Counted from the first letter of the stretch, positions 45,567 through 55,918 are shown. The stretch is DNA of 64,000 nt from an uncultured Verrucomicrobia subdivision 3 bacterium (GCA_903872345.1 CAIQKM010000159.1:50731-114730), one strand, 5' to 3'. Numbers and translations: made by a program. Notes: generated by a model from the sequence alone, not told the origin.

Positions 45567-46964
45567 ATGAATTTTAAAGGAACAAGCTTATTGGCCGGTT
45601 TGCTGGCGGCGGCGTTGATGCTGGTGTCGGCCCGCAGTCTGGCGGATCAGAATCTGGCCGCCGTGCCGGCCCGGCCTTCGCCGGACTGGCTGCGCAGCGG
45701 GACCATCTACGAAATCTTTCCGCGCGATTTTTCGCCGGCGGGAAATTTGCCGGGGGTGACGGCGCATCTGGATGACTTGAAAAATCTGGGGGTGGGCGTG
45801 CTGTGGATCATGCCGATTCATCCGATTGGAGAAAAGTTCCGCAAGGGCGAGTTTGGCAGTCCGTATTCGATCAAGGATTATTACGCGGTGGATCCCAACT
45901 ACGGGACGCTGGCGGATTTCAAGCAGTTGGTGGCGGGGGCGCATCAGCGGGGCATGAAAGTGATCATGGATTTGGTGGCGAACCACACGGCCTGGGACAG
46001 CGTGATGATGGCGCATCCCGATTTTTACAAGCAGGACGCGCCGGGGCACGTGATTCCGCCGGTGCCGGAATGGACGGATGTGGCGGGGCTGAACTATGCC
46101 AGCCCGGGTTTGAGGACGTACATGATCGACATGCTCAAATACTGGATCACGCAGGCGGATGTGGACGGGTTCCGGTGCGATGTGGCCTACATGGTGCCGA
46201 CGGATTTCTGGGAACAGGTGCGCGATGCGCTGGCGGAGGTGAAACCGGACATCATGATGCTGGCGGAGGCGAGCAAGCCCGAGCTGCTGAAAAAGGCGTT
46301 TGATATTGATTATTCCTGGCCGCTGCTGGCGACCATGAACGGGGTGCTGATCCATGATGCGCCGGCGGCGGACGTGCGCCGGACGTGGGAGGAAAACCAC
46401 CGCGAGTTTCCCAAGGGCGCGCTGCACCTGCGCATTACCGATGATCACGACGAAGCCCGCGCGGTGGCGCGCTATGGGCTGGGCGGTTCGCTGGCCGCCT
46501 CCGCGCTGATGTTCACCCTGGACGGCGTGCCGCTGCTGTACAACGGCATGGAAGTGGGGGATGCGACGGAATCCGGCGATCCGGCGCTGTTTGACAAGCT
46601 GACGATTTTTTGGGCGCCCAAGGAACGGCTCCCGCTGCGGAAGGTGTATCACGATCTGATTCAGTTGCGGAAGCAGTATGCCGCCTTGCGGACGGACCGG
46701 GTGGACTGGCTGCGCAATTCCGACGAGACGCGGCTGGTGACATTCCGGCGGGCGGATGACCAGGATGAATTTGTGGTGGTGATCAATCTTTCGAGCCGCC
46801 CGGTGAACGCCAAGGTGGACCTCACGGAAACGGCCGGCTTCCAGGCGGTCAAAATTGCCGGGGTTCCCGACGGGACGGCCGGCGGGCTGCCGGCCTTGCA
46901 CCTGAACGGTTTTGAATGGCGCATTTTCCATCGCCCGGTGGTGACGACGGCGGCGGCCAAATGA
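45567..46964 (+). CDS. Exported GH13 alpha-amylase family enzyme
   Basis: The protein has 465 aa with a signal peptide (MNFKGTSLLAGLLAAALMLV then SARSLA). The GH13 regions are MDLVANHT (I), VDGFRCDVAYMVP with the nucleophile Asp (II), IMMLAEASKP with the acid/base Glu (III) and ITDDHDEARA with the third acidic residue (IV). A compact beta C-domain ends the chain. It should cleave alpha-1,4-glucans or maltodextrins outside the cytoplasm. The SLC45-type transporter gene follows after 46 bases, so products may be taken up directly. Confidence 0.92.
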   Translation: MNFKGTSLLAGLLAAALMLVSARSLADQNLAAVPARPSPDWLRSGTIYEIFPRDFSPAGNLPGVTAHLDDLKNLGVGVLWIMPIHPIGEKFRKGEFGSPYSIKDYYAVDPNYGTLADFKQLVAGAHQRGMKVIMDLVANHTAWDSVMMAHPDFYKQDAPGHVIPPVPEWTDVAGLNYASPGLRTYMIDMLKYWITQADVDGFRCDVAYMVPTDFWEQVRDALAEVKPDIMMLAEASKPELLKKAFDIDYSWPLLATMNGVLIHDAPAADVRRTWEENHREFPKGALHLRITDDHDEARAVARYGLGGSLAASALMFTLDGVPLLYNGMEVGDATESGDPALFDKLTIFWAPKERLPLRKVYHDLIQLRKQYAALRTDRVDWLRNSDETRLVTFRRADDQDEFVVVINLSSRPVNAKVDLTETAGFQAVKIAGVPDGTAGGLPALHLNGFEWRIFHRPVVTTAAAK

Positions 46965-47010
46965 ACCGAAATTATCTGACACGCACATACACATTCCGAC
47001 ATACTGACTC

Positions 47011-48330
47011 ATGCAAAAACCGCGCCTGAATTTTTGGCAGATTTGGAACATGAGTTTCGGGTTTCTGGGGATCCAGTTTGGCTTCGGCTTGCAAATGGCG
47101 AACATGAGCGCCATCTACGAATATCTGGGGGCCAAACCGGACCAGATTCCCATGCTTTGGCTGGCGGCGCCGCTGACGGGATTGCTGGTGCAGCCGATCA
47201 TCGGCAACGTGAGCGATCACACGTGGGGCCGGCTGGGACGGCGGCGTCCGTTTCTGCTTTACGGGGCTTTGCTGACTTCCTTCGCGCTGGTGCTGATGCC
47301 GAATTCCTCGACGCTCTGGATGGCGGCGGGTTTGCTGTGGATTCTCGATGCTTCGATCAATATCTCCATGCAGCCGCTGCGGGCGCTGGTGGCGGACATG
47401 CTGCCGGATGAGCAGCACACGCAGGGCTACGGCGTGCAAAGTTTGTTCATCGGGCTGGGGGCGGTGGTGGCGTCGGCGCTGCCGTGGATGATGACGAACT
47501 GGTTTCACCTGGACAGTTCCTCGGGCACGGGGCATACGATTCCCATTACGATCCGTTATTCATTTTACGTGGGGGCGGCGGCCATTTTGATGGCGGTGTT
47601 GTGGACGGTGTTCACGACGAAGGAGTATCCGCCGGAGAATCTGGCCGAGTTCAAGCGGATGAAGGCGCAGAAGAGCGGACTGGCGGGCAGCACGCGCGAG
47701 GTGTTGTCGGCGTTGAAGGAGATGCCGTCCACGATGAAGCGGCTGGCGTGGGTGCAGATTTTCACGTGGCTGGGGCTGTTCTGCATGTGGCTTTATTTCC
47801 CGGTGGCGGTGGCGCGCAATGTCTTTGGGGCGGTGGATGAGAAATCCACGCTTTATTCCTCGGGCATCGAATGGGGCGGGCTTTGTTTCTCCATGTATTC
47901 GGTGGTGACGTTCGTTTTCTCCTTCCTGCTGGTGTCGCTGTCGGAACGGTTCAGCCGCAAGACGATTCATACGGTGTGCCTGCTGTGCGGCGCGGCGGGG
48001 CTGCTGTCCGTGTCGGTGATTCACGACAAGTGGATGCTGCTGGCTTCGATGACGGGGGTGGGCATTGCGTGGGCGAGCATTTTGTCCATGCCGTATGCAA
48101 TTCTGGCGAGTTCGCTGCCGCCGGCGCGCACGGGGGTTTACATGGGCATCTTCAATTTCTTCATCGTGCTGCCGGAGATCGGCGCCTCGCTGGGGTTTGG
48201 CTGGGTGATGAACCATGTGCTGGCAAACAACCGGCTGGCGGCGGTGGTGGCCGGGGGCATTTGCATGATCATTGCGGCGGTGCTGGTGCAGTTTGTGCGG
48301 GATGAATCGGCGGAGAAGAGAAAAGGGTAG
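47011..48330 (+). CDS. SLC45/GPH-type MFS sugar transporter
   Basis: The protein has 439 aa with about twelve membrane helices. Hallmarks are [20 protein letters not shown] at the start, [20 protein letters not shown] then [12 protein letters not shown], and [14 protein letters not shown]. This is the maltose/sucrose-type proton symporter branch common in polysaccharide loci. A maltooligosaccharide substrate is inferred from the GH13 neighbour. The stop codon lies inside the first bases of a 77-base palindrome, so an inserted repeat has supplied the stop. Confidence 0.88.
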   Translation: MQKPRLNFWQIWNMSFGFLGIQFGFGLQMANMSAIYEYLGAKPDQIPMLWLAAPLTGLLVQPIIGNVSDHTWGRLGRRRPFLLYGALLTSFALVLMPNSSTLWMAAGLLWILDASINISMQPLRALVADMLPDEQHTQGYGVQSLFIGLGAVVASALPWMMTNWFHLDSSSGTGHTIPITIRYSFYVGAAAILMAVLWTVFTTKEYPPENLAEFKRMKAQKSGLAGSTREVLSALKEMPSTMKRLAWVQIFTWLGLFCMWLYFPVAVARNVFGAVDEKSTLYSSGIEWGGLCFSMYSVVTFVFSFLLVSLSERFSRKTIHTVCLLCGAAGLLSVSVIHDKWMLLASMTGVGIAWASILSMPYAILASSLPPARTGVYMGIFNFFIVLPEIGASLGFGWVMNHVLANNRLAAVVAGGICMIIAAVLVQFVRDESAEKRKG

Positions 48331-48403
48331 CAGCCGACGTTAGGAGGCTCAAATACGATTGGTAAGGTTGATTTGTTTGGAGCCTCCTGACGTCGGCTGC
48401 TAC
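48327..48403. repeat. GTAG-headed palindrome, second copy
   Basis: The arms at 48327-48350 and 48380-48403 are 24 bases with one mismatch and match the element at 19494-19569. The leading GTAG carries the TAG stop of the transporter gene. Confidence 0.9.
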
Positions 48404-48754
48404 ATTTTATGGAGCCGTTGGCATACCGCAGGGCTAACCGGTAACGGAGCTGATGCAAAATTTTCAAGCGGATGCAAGGGAGGAACATCCAACACCCAAC
48501 ATCGAACGCTCAACAGCCAATTTTAATGCCTGCGTGGTTTGTAGCTGCGTGGAATTACTTTGACGGCAAAGCCCCTCCGGATAAAAGAAATCGGCGGGCC
48601 TGACACACGGTAAGAAAATCAGACCCGCCGAAGCCCGTTTTTCAAACAGGAAAAACAGAGCACCCGTTCTCAAGGGTATTTAAACCCTAACCCATCGGCC
48701 CATTGTCGCAAGTGTTTTCTGAAAATTATTTTCCCTGTTTTGCCGCCAGTGTTT
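48404..48754. other. Intergenic region with heptamers and a hairpin
   Basis: It holds an AACATCC-type tract (48484-48518) and a 13-base hairpin with one mismatch (TCGGCGGGCCTGA with TCAGACCCGCCGA, 48592-48633). No gene is supported; the promoter of the propeller kinase should lie here. Confidence 0.45.
48484..48518 (+). repeat. Heptamer tract, five degenerate units
   Basis: The units AACATCC, AACACCC, AACATCG, AACGCTC and AACAGCC follow one another. This is the most degenerate of the three tracts in the window. Confidence 0.8.
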
Positions 48755-51727
48755 ATGCTGAGGACGAACTTGAGCGTCCGCAATAAAATATTCCGCAGTC
48801 TGATGGGGTTTGCCTGGCTGGCCACCCTCGGTTTTGGCGTGTCCAGCCTGCAGGCGGACGGCCCGGTCGGGGAGTCGCCGTTCATTGTGGATTCCTGGAA
48901 TACGGCGGACGGTCTGTCGCAGAGTTCGGTCATTGCGCTGGTGCAGACGCATGACGGTTATCTCTGGCTGGGGACGCTGAACGGGCTGGTGCGGTTTGAT
49001 GGCAGCACGTTCACGCGGTTTAACGTCAACAATGTTCCGGATTTGCCCAACAACAAGGTGGTGTTTCTCTTCGAGGACAGTGCCACGAATTTATGGGTGG
49101 GCACGGATAATGGCGGGCTGTGCGTGGTGAAAAACGGGGTGGTGCAGAGAATGAATCCCGGGCTGGCGGGCGGTCGGGTGATTTTTGCGACGGAGGATGA
49201 GGCGGGCACGGTCTGGTTTTGCAGCGAGTCGGGCCGGTTCATTTGCGCCCGGAACGGGGTGCTGGACATATCGCCAGCGAGTTTCCCGGCCAACCTGTAT
49301 TACCGGGTTTTTCATTTGCTGGTGCCGGGGAAGGATGGCGACACCTGGGTTTTGCAGAATGGGCGGGTGATCAAGGCCCATGGCGACCGGGTGCTCCGGG
49401 ATTACGGTTCGTGCCCGTGGACGAATTCGCCGGTGTATGCCACTTACCGGCAGCCGGATGGAAGTTCGGTGCAGGTGCCGTTTGACGCCAATATCACGGC
49501 GGCGTGCGAGGACACTGACGGCAATCTGGTGGTGGGTACGCTGGGGTCGGGGGTTTATTGGTTCGCGCCGGATGGCACGAGTCATCACATTACCGTGAAC
49601 GAAGGGCTTTCCTATAATTATGTGCTGGCGCTATGCGCGGATCGCGAAGGGGATATTTGGGTGGGCACGGATACGGGCGGGATTGACCGGCTGCGGAAGA
49701 AAGTTTTCACCTCGCCGCCCGGGCTGGCGGACGGCGTGGCCCTCTCGGTGTCCGAGGATGCGGCGGGCGGGTTGTGGACGAGTTTTAATCTGCGCGGGCT
49801 GACCTATTTTTTGACCAATTCCGTGCGCCATTTTGACATTGGCCAGAGTGGTCACAATTCCCGGCCGTGGTCGGTGCTGGCGGATGCGGAGCAGCGGGTT
49901 TGGGCGGGCACGGCGGGGGAGGGATTATTTCAATTTACGAATGGAAGCTTTCAACCGGTGCCGGGCACGACGGGATTGGGAGCTCAGATTTTTGCGCTGA
50001 TGCAAAGCCGGGACGGCAAGATCTGGGTGGGGGCGCAGAATGGACTGGGGTGTTATGATCGCGGCAACTGGTCGATCTATGACCAGCGCAATGGCCTGCC
50101 GATTGGCGGGGTGCACGCTTTGGCGGAGGATGATCACGGCAATCTTTGGGTGGCGGCCGAGGGCGGGGGATTATACACGCTGTTGGGGAGCAAATGCTTT
50201 CCCGCCGACGTGCCGGTCAAGGATGTGTCATGCCTGCTGGCAGGGCGGAATGGGGTTTTGTGGGCTGGTTCTTCCGGCCATGGTCTGGCCTGGCTGGAGG
50301 ACGGGCGCTGGCAGCGGTGTTCGTCCTTCAACGGGCTGGCGGCGGATGATGTGGGCTATCTGGCCGAGGACGACGCCACAAATTTGTGGATTGGCACGTA
50401 TGAGGGCCTGATGCGGGTGGATGAAAAATCGCTGTTCGAGGCCACGTCGGATCCGTCCAAAAAAGTTTCCTGCCGGATTTTTCTCACGCGCGAATGTTCC
50501 ACCGGGGCGCAGCCGGCGGCCATTCGCACGCATGACGGGCGGTTGTGGTTTCCCACGACGAAGGGGCTGGTTTCGCTGGACCCGGCGGAATTGCGCCAGA
50601 ATCCCCGGCCGCCCACCGTGGTCATTGAGGCGGTCTCGGTGGACGGGGTGCCGCAGAAAAAAAATCCGCTGAGTTCCAGTTGGGCCGGCTCGGTGACGTT
50701 GAAGCCGGGAGCGGAGCAGTTGGAAATCCATTTCACGAGCCTGAATTTTTCCGCGCCGAAGAATGCCCGGTCCGGCGCGCGGTTCAAATGGCAGTTGCAG
50801 CCACGGGACAAGAACCTGACGGAAGTGGACGGCGGCGAGCGCGTGGTGCATTTCAACCGGCTTTCCCCGGGTGACTATCATTTTCACGTCATCGCCTGCA
50901 ACGAGGATGGCGCGTGGAACAATACCGGGGCCACTTTGGAAATCGTGGTGCAGCCGCCATTCTGGCAAACGCGGTCGTTTATCATCTTTGCAACGTTGAC
51001 GGTGCTGGGCCTGCTGGCCGGCGCGATTTATCTGGCTTCCACCGCCAAACTGAAGCGGCAGTTGCGCCAGTTGCATCAGAAGGAGTTGATTGAAAAGGAG
51101 CGCGCGCGCATTGCCCGGGATTTGCACGACCAGATCGGCGCGAACCTCACGCAGGTGACGCTGCTCGGCGAGATGGCGGAGATGGACAAGGAACTTCCCG
51201 GCGAAATCGAGCAGCACGCGCAGCAGATTTGCGCCACGGCCCGGGAGACCACGCGGTCGCTGGATGAAATCGTGTGGGCGGTGAATCCCTCCAACGACAC
51301 GCTGGAAGGGCTGGCCAATTATGCCTGCAAATATGCGCAGGATTATTTTGCGCTGGCGGGCGTAAGCTTCCGGGCGGAACTGCCGACGCTGCTGCCGCCG
51401 GTGCCGATACTTCCGGAAGTGCGCCACAATGTATTCCTCGCCTACAAGGAGGCGGTGAACAATGTGGTGAAACACGCGCAGGCGACCGAGGCCCGGGTGA
51501 AATTGCAACTGGAGACGGACTATTTCATTCTCAGCGTGACCGACAACGGGCGCGGGGCGGGGGATGTCTCGCGGAAAACGTTGCGCAATGGGCTGAAAAA
51601 CATGCGGCGACGTCTCCAGGATGTGCATGGTGAATTTGAGATTGGCCCAGGGCCCAATGGCGGCACCGTGGTGCAGATGAAGGTGCCCGTGCCCCGGCTG
51701 ACCGCGGGGGTTGTACCAAAGAAATAG
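48755..51727 (+). CDS. Two-component sensor kinase with beta-propeller periplasmic domain
   Basis: The protein has 990 aa. After an N-terminal export segment come many Reg_prop-type blades (DGYLWLGTLNGLVRFDG, DSATNLWVGTDNGGLC, DREGDIWVGTDTGGIDRL, DGKIWVGAQNGLGCYD), filling ~60-620. A Y_Y_Y-type Ig domain lies at ~635-745, a membrane helix at ~755-775, a HisKA_3 domain with RIARDLHDQIGANLTQVTLL, and a HATPase domain with VNNVVKHAQATEARV and VTDNGRGAGD. There is no receiver or DNA-binding domain, unlike Bacteroides hybrid sensors. No response regulator gene is adjacent. The ATG at 48755 is chosen; a TTG at 48740 and ATG at 48803 are alternatives. Confidence 0.9.
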   Translation: MLRTNLSVRNKIFRSLMGFAWLATLGFGVSSLQADGPVGESPFIVDSWNTADGLSQSSVIALVQTHDGYLWLGTLNGLVRFDGSTFTRFNVNNVPDLPNNKVVFLFEDSATNLWVGTDNGGLCVVKNGVVQRMNPGLAGGRVIFATEDEAGTVWFCSESGRFICARNGVLDISPASFPANLYYRVFHLLVPGKDGDTWVLQNGRVIKAHGDRVLRDYGSCPWTNSPVYATYRQPDGSSVQVPFDANITAACEDTDGNLVVGTLGSGVYWFAPDGTSHHITVNEGLSYNYVLALCADREGDIWVGTDTGGIDRLRKKVFTSPPGLADGVALSVSEDAAGGLWTSFNLRGLTYFLTNSVRHFDIGQSGHNSRPWSVLADAEQRVWAGTAGEGLFQFTNGSFQPVPGTTGLGAQIFALMQSRDGKIWVGAQNGLGCYDRGNWSIYDQRNGLPIGGVHALAEDDHGNLWVAAEGGGLYTLLGSKCFPADVPVKDVSCLLAGRNGVLWAGSSGHGLAWLEDGRWQRCSSFNGLAADDVGYLAEDDATNLWIGTYEGLMRVDEKSLFEATSDPSKKVSCRIFLTRECSTGAQPAAIRTHDGRLWFPTTKGLVSLDPAELRQNPRPPTVVIEAVSVDGVPQKKNPLSSSWAGSVTLKPGAEQLEIHFTSLNFSAPKNARSGARFKWQLQPRDKNLTEVDGGERVVHFNRLSPGDYHFHVIACNEDGAWNNTGATLEIVVQPPFWQTRSFIIFATLTVLGLLAGAIYLASTAKLKRQLRQLHQKELIEKERARIARDLHDQIGANLTQVTLLGEMAEMDKELPGEIEQHAQQICATARETTRSLDEIVWAVNPSNDTLEGLANYACKYAQDYFALAGVSFRAELPTLLPPVPILPEVRHNVFLAYKEAVNNVVKHAQATEARVKLQLETDYFILSVTDNGRGAGDVSRKTLRNGLKNMRRRLQDVHGEFEIGPGPNGGTVVQMKVPVPRLTAGVVPKK

Positions 51728-52063
51728 CCGACTTTGTCGCGGTGGCAAGGTGGCGCGACGCCACTGGTTTGGATTTGGAAATCGGTCCGCCCATGGGGCG
51801 GCGGCCCATGCGGTCGGCATCGCCGGGCTGCGAAGGGGGGCTCTTGGAATGCCGTTTTCAATGTTATTCGACTTCATACTGTTCTTAAAACCACATTAGC
51901 GTCCCGGAAGCCTTGTTAAGCTTTAATTAAAATGCATTCATCCGGTTGCGAAACGGGGGAGGCGTGCTACTTTGAAAAATATTTAAGCATTGAGGCTAAG
52001 TATGATAGAGATTAAGCAAGCAGCACGATTCACACTGTTACCGGTGTCGGTATTTCCGGCCAG
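51728..52063. other. Intergenic region, nothing clear
   Basis: About 340 bases, becoming AT-richer towards the right. No repeat family of the window, hairpin or small gene was recognised. Confidence 0.35.
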
Positions 52064-53779
52064 ATGGTCCATCAGGCGTGTGCGCCGGTTGGGGGAAATC
52101 AACCTGTATCACACCCTTTCCCGATGAATTTGCGGGCGCGGCGGATGAAGCCGGCACCGGTTCAATCCGCGACAGTCTTGCACGGGCAGGATCGGTGGCG
52201 GCGCATTGCCGAGGCGGATGCGTTGGCGTTGCGCGAGCATCAGCAGGGTAATTTTGCGGCGGCGGCGGAGATTTACCGCCGGATGTTGACCAAAGTGCCG
52301 GATTATGCCGAAGGTCACAACAACCGCGGGGCGGTTCTCCAAAGGTTGCAGCGCTACGATGAGGCGCTGGCTTGCCATGATACCGCCATAGCCCTCAAGC
52401 CGGATTATGCCAATGCCCACTATAACCGGGGTTTGACCCTCAAAAAATTAAACCGCCCGGAGGAAGCCCTGGCCAGCTACAACCGGGCCGTTGAGCTCAA
52501 CCCGGAGCATATTGAAGCGCACAACAATCGCGGTGTGTTGCTTCAGGAAATGAAGCGGTATGCGGAAGCCCTGGCCAGTTATGACCGGGTGCTGGAGTTG
52601 GCCCCGGGCCACGCGGAGACGCTCAATAATCGCGGACTGGTGCTGGCCAACCAAGGTGAAATGGCCGGGGCGGAACGGATGTTTTGCCGGGCGCTGGAAA
52701 TTAAACCGGCCTTCCCCGCCGCGTGGTTTAATCTGACGAATATTCGCAACTATGCGAAGGCTGTTGATGCGGAGGCGGACGCGGATCGCATCCGCCGGCA
52801 GTTGAATCAGCCAGGAACCGCGCCGGAGGATCGCGAACACCTGCTCTTTGCGCTGGGCAAGATTTGCGATGATGGCAATCGCCATGAAGAGGCCTTCGAA
52901 TGCTACCGGCAGGCCAACCGGATTCGCAATGGTCTGGTGACTTATGATGCCGGGCGGGTGGCGAAGTTGACTGATGGCATCATTGAAGTGTTCGGCCGGG
53001 AATTGCTGGCGCAGCCATTGCCATTTGCCTCGGAGAATCGGTTGCCGTTATTTATTGTCGGGATGCCGCGCTCGGGCACGACGTTGCTGGCGAACATGCT
53101 TTCGAATCATCCCGCCATCGCCACGGCCGGGGAACTGTCCGCCCTCACGGATGTCACCGCGCACTGGGAGGAATTCTCGGGCCGGCCGACGACGTTTCCG
53201 GAGGCGGCCAGGGAGATCACGCCCGCCATGGCGGAGCGTTTGACTGGCGATTACCTTGCAATTTTGCAGCGGGAGGCCCGCCCGGGGGCCGCCCGCGTGA
53301 TTGACAAGAATCCGCTCAATTTCCGGAATTTGGGGCTCATTGCCCGGCTGTTTCCGCAGGCGCGGATTATTCATTGCACCCGGCATCCGTTGGACACGGG
53401 GTTGTCCAATTATTTCCAGCGCTTTCCCCTGCGACTGGATTACGCTTTTGATTTGCGGAATATCGGTCATTTCTACGGGGAATATGCCCGGCTTATGGCG
53501 CACTGGCGGACCATTCCGACTCTGAATTTTCTGGAGATCGGCTATGAGGACATGGTGTTGCACACGGAGGAAACGGCGCGGCGGGCGCTGGATTTTCTCG
53601 GGCTGGGTTGGCATGAAAAGTGTCTGTCGCCGCACACGAATCCCTGCGCCGTGGACACGGCCAGCCACTGGCAGGTGCGCCAGCCGATCTACCGCCGGTC
53701 GCTGGACCGGTGGCGGCATTATGAAGCGCAGCTTGGCCCGCTGAAGGAGGCTCTGCACGCCGCCGGGGTGGAGGTTTGA
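52064..53779 (+). CDS. TPR-repeat sulfotransferase family protein
   Basis: The protein has 571 aa. Residues ~50-240 hold about five TPR units, for example YAEGHNNRGAVLQRLQRYDE, YANAHYNRGLTLKKLNRPEE and HIEAHNNRGVLLQEMKRYAE. Residues ~325-560 form a sulfotransferase domain with the PAPS 5'-phosphate loop VGMPRSGTTLLANML. The matching 3'-phosphate region is RIIHCTRHPLDTGLSNYFQR. It would transfer sulfate from PAPS to a carbohydrate, peptide or protein, with the TPR part choosing the partner. ATGs at 52124 and 52145 are alternative starts, since the first 20-27 residues look unstructured. Confidence 0.87.
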   Translation: MVHQACAPVGGNQPVSHPFPMNLRARRMKPAPVQSATVLHGQDRWRRIAEADALALREHQQGNFAAAAEIYRRMLTKVPDYAEGHNNRGAVLQRLQRYDEALACHDTAIALKPDYANAHYNRGLTLKKLNRPEEALASYNRAVELNPEHIEAHNNRGVLLQEMKRYAEALASYDRVLELAPGHAETLNNRGLVLANQGEMAGAERMFCRALEIKPAFPAAWFNLTNIRNYAKAVDAEADADRIRRQLNQPGTAPEDREHLLFALGKICDDGNRHEEAFECYRQANRIRNGLVTYDAGRVAKLTDGIIEVFGRELLAQPLPFASENRLPLFIVGMPRSGTTLLANMLSNHPAIATAGELSALTDVTAHWEEFSGRPTTFPEAAREITPAMAERLTGDYLAILQREARPGAARVIDKNPLNFRNLGLIARLFPQARIIHCTRHPLDTGLSNYFQRFPLRLDYAFDLRNIGHFYGEYARLMAHWRTIPTLNFLEIGYEDMVLHTEETARRALDFLGLGWHEKCLSPHTNPCAVDTASHWQVRQPIYRRSLDRWRHYEAQLGPLKEALHAAGVEV

Positions 53780-53845
53780 GCGGTCCGGCCCCGCCGACCG
53801 GTTTTCCCCCTTGACTTGACAGCCGCCCGGAAACGTGTCACTTTC

Positions 53846-53865
53846 ATTTCGTCATTTGGCGAAAT
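53846..53865. promoter_or_regulatory. Putative ArsR operator
   Basis: A dyad, ATTTCG and CGAAAT around TCATTTGG, lies just before the arsR start. It resembles operators of ArsR-type repressors and suggests autoregulation. Confidence 0.55.
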
Positions 53866-53873
53866 ATATAAAA

Positions 53874-54236
53874 ATGCGCGAATTCATAGCCATTACCAAG
53901 GCCCTCGCGGACGCAAGCCGGGTGCGCGTGCTGCTGGCGCTGCGCCCGGGCGAACTCTGCGTCTGCCAGATCACCGAACTGCTGGGCTTTGCCCCGTCCA
54001 CCGTATCGAAACATCTGTCCATCCTGGAGCAGGCCGGGTTGGTGCTCTCGCGCAAGGCGGAACGCTGGGTCTATTACCGGCTGCCGGAAAAGCCGGCATC
54101 GGCGTGCGCCGGGGCGGCGCTGGCCTGGGTGCAGCAGTCGCTCGAAGCCTCGCCGGAAGCCGTCCGCGATGCCCGCCAGATGCAAAAGATATTGAAGCTG
54201 GACGCCAAAAAAATCAGCCGGCGGCAGTGTTGCTGA
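53874..54236 (+). CDS. arsR: ArsR-family arsenic-responsive repressor
   Basis: The protein has 120 aa. A winged helix is seen with MREFIAITKALADASRVRVL, LALRPGELCVCQITELLG, and the recognition helix FAPSTVSKHLSILEQAGLVL, then KAERWVYYRL. The CVC pair in ELCVCQI is the arsenite-binding motif of the E. coli-type ArsR. An additional Cys pair closes the chain (RRQCC). The ATG at 53874 gives the normal N-terminus; an upstream start at 53835 would overlap the operator. It is the first gene of the arsenic set. Confidence 0.92.
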   Translation: MREFIAITKALADASRVRVLLALRPGELCVCQITELLGFAPSTVSKHLSILEQAGLVLSRKAERWVYYRLPEKPASACAGAALAWVQQSLEASPEAVRDARQMQKILKLDAKKISRRQCC

Positions 54237-54248
54237 GGCCGGGAAATT

Positions 54249-54388
54249 TAACCGCAAAGAACGCAGAGAAAATCTAACGAGGATGGTGGATTGAGGGTGG
54301 AGGATTGTCTCGGAGACGGCCGTGAATATTTTATCCGACGCTCTCCAGAACGGCCTTAATCTATGTGTTCTATGCGTTCTATGCGGTG
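54249..54388. repeat. Foldback element between arsR and aqpS
   Basis: The left end TAACCGCAAAGAACGCAGAG and the right end TATGCGTTCTATGCGGTGAA are imperfect inverted copies. The element fills most of the 180-base gap and is related to 59171-59262. Confidence 0.68.
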
Positions 54389-54416
54389 AAATGAAAAGCG
54401 GAATGGATTAAACTTT

Positions 54417-55097
54417 ATGCGCAAATTGGCGGCGGAATTTATCGGCACGTTTGCCCTGGTGTTTGCGGGCACGGGGGCCATTGTGATCAATGAGACGTCG
54501 GGCGGCGCCATCACGCACGTGGGCATTGCCCTGACGTTTGGCCTGATTGTGCTGGCAATGATTTACACGCTGGGGGATGTCAGCGGTGCGCATCTGAATC
54601 CGGCGGTGACTATTGGGTTCTGGCTGGCCCGCCGTTTTCCGGCGGGCGAAGTCTGGCGTTATCTGCTGGCGCAGTTGGCCGGCGCCTTGCTGGCCAGTTT
54701 GGTGATGAAACTGCTGTTCCCGGCGAATCAGAATTTGGGCGGGACGCATCCGGCCGGGGCCCGGCTGCAAAGTTTTATTTTGGAATTCATTCTGACGTTT
54801 CTGCTGATGCTGGTGATCTTGAACGTTTCGACGGGTTCCAAGGAAAAAGGCATCACGGCGGGCATTGCCGTGGGCGCGGTGATTGCCTTGGAAGCGATGT
54901 TTGCCGGTCCCATTTGCGGGGCCTCGATGAATCCTTTCCGTTCGCTGGCCCCGGCGGTTGTGTCCGGGCGCGTGGCGGATCTGTGGATTTATCTGCTTGC
55001 CCCGGTGCTGGGGGCGGCCACGGCGGTGCTGGCCTGCATTTGCATTCGCGAAGATTGCTGCTGTAAAACGACAACCAAAAAAACGAATGAACCTTGA
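54417..55097 (+). CDS. aqpS: Aquaporin/aquaglyceroporin of the arsenic operon (AqpS-like)
   Basis: The protein is an MIP-family channel of 226 aa with six helices. The first pore motif is the regular NPA in [13 protein letters not shown]. The second is NPF in [13 protein letters not shown] instead of NPA. In Sinorhizobium, AqpS sits in an ars operon and lets arsenite leave the cell down its gradient. The C-terminus has a Cys cluster ([11 protein letters not shown]). The end overlaps arsC by eleven bases. No arsB or acr3 is present in the operon. Confidence 0.9.
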   Translation: MRKLAAEFIGTFALVFAGTGAIVINETSGGAITHVGIALTFGLIVLAMIYTLGDVSGAHLNPAVTIGFWLARRFPAGEVWRYLLAQLAGALLASLVMKLLFPANQNLGGTHPAGARLQSFILEFILTFLLMLVILNVSTGSKEKGITAGIAVGAVIALEAMFAGPICGASMNPFRSLAPAVVSGRVADLWIYLLAPVLGAATAVLACICIREDCCCKTTTKKTNEP

Positions 55098-55548
55098 TAC
55101 CAAACCTACTGTCCTGATCCTCTGCACCGGCAACTCCTGCCGCAGCCACCTGGCCGAAGGCATTTTGCGCGCCGCCGCCGGGGACATCTTGAACGTTCAA
55201 AGTGCCGGCTCCAAACCGGCGGGCTATGTGCATCCGCTGGCGATTCAAGTCATGCAGGAAATCGGCTTGGATATTTCCAGCCATCATTCCAAGCACATGA
55301 ACGATTTTCTGCAACAGGAGGTCGAGACGGTGGTGACGGTGTGTGGCAATGCGGATCAGGCCTGCCCGATGTTTCCCGGCCAGTTAAACCGGCATCATTG
55401 GGGCTTTTATGATCCCGCCCACGCCACGGGCACGGACGAGGAAAAATTGACGGTGTTCCGTCGCGTGCGCGATGAGATCAAGATGGTTTTCGAAGCTTAT
55501 GCCGCCGGCCGTCGCGATGAGGCGAAACGTTTGCTCAAGGCCGTATGA
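55087..55548 (+). CDS. arsC: Arsenate reductase, low-molecular-weight phosphatase type
   Basis: The protein has 153 aa and reduces arsenate to arsenite. The P-loop is [16 protein letters not shown] (C-X5-R). The later Cys residues in [16 protein letters not shown] are placed as in the thioredoxin-coupled staphylococcal ArsC, which uses a triple-Cys relay. The Asp loop is [10 protein letters not shown]. The start at 55087 lies inside the aqpS end. The stop overlaps the arsD start by four bases. Confidence 0.94.
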   Translation: MNLDTKPTVLILCTGNSCRSHLAEGILRAAAGDILNVQSAGSKPAGYVHPLAIQVMQEIGLDISSHHSKHMNDFLQQEVETVVTVCGNADQACPMFPGQLNRHHWGFYDPAHATGTDEEKLTVFRRVRDEIKMVFEAYAAGRRDEAKRLLKAV

Positions 55549-55916
55549 ATCTGCCCGCCCAAATTCTCCAGGTGTTTGAATCGGCCATGTGCTGTTCCAC
55601 CGGGGTCTGCGGTCCGGGCGTTGACCCCGCGCTGGTGAAGTTTGCCGGCGACTTGGAATGGCTGAAGACGCAGGGGATTATGGTGCAACGCCACGGGCTT
55701 TCGCAGAATCCCGGCGCTTTTGTGGCGACGGAAGCCGTGCGTATCGCCTTGGCTGAGAAAGGGGAGGGTGCTCTGCCCCTCCTGCTGCTTAACGGAAGGG
55801 TTGTGGCGTCGGGCCGCTATCCCGAACGCAAAGAATTGGCGGACTGGCTGAAGTTGCAAGCGGGTGGCATCCCGACGACCGGCCAATCCGGTCGCTGCTG
55901 TGGCGGGACGTGCTGA
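55545..55916 (+). CDS. arsD: ArsD arsenite metallochaperone
   Basis: The protein has 123 aa. ArsD hands arsenite to the ArsA ATPase. The binding cysteines are Cys16-Cys17 and Cys22 in [14 protein letters not shown], matching the known Cys12/13/18 set. The C-terminus has a further pair of cysteines in GRCCGGTC, as in many ArsD proteins. The gene overlaps arsC by four bases and ends two bases before arsA. Confidence 0.93.
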   Translation: MNLPAQILQVFESAMCCSTGVCGPGVDPALVKFAGDLEWLKTQGIMVQRHGLSQNPGAFVATEAVRIALAEKGEGALPLLLLNGRVVASGRYPERKELADWLKLQAGGIPTTGQSGRCCGGTC

Positions 55917-55918
55917 CG

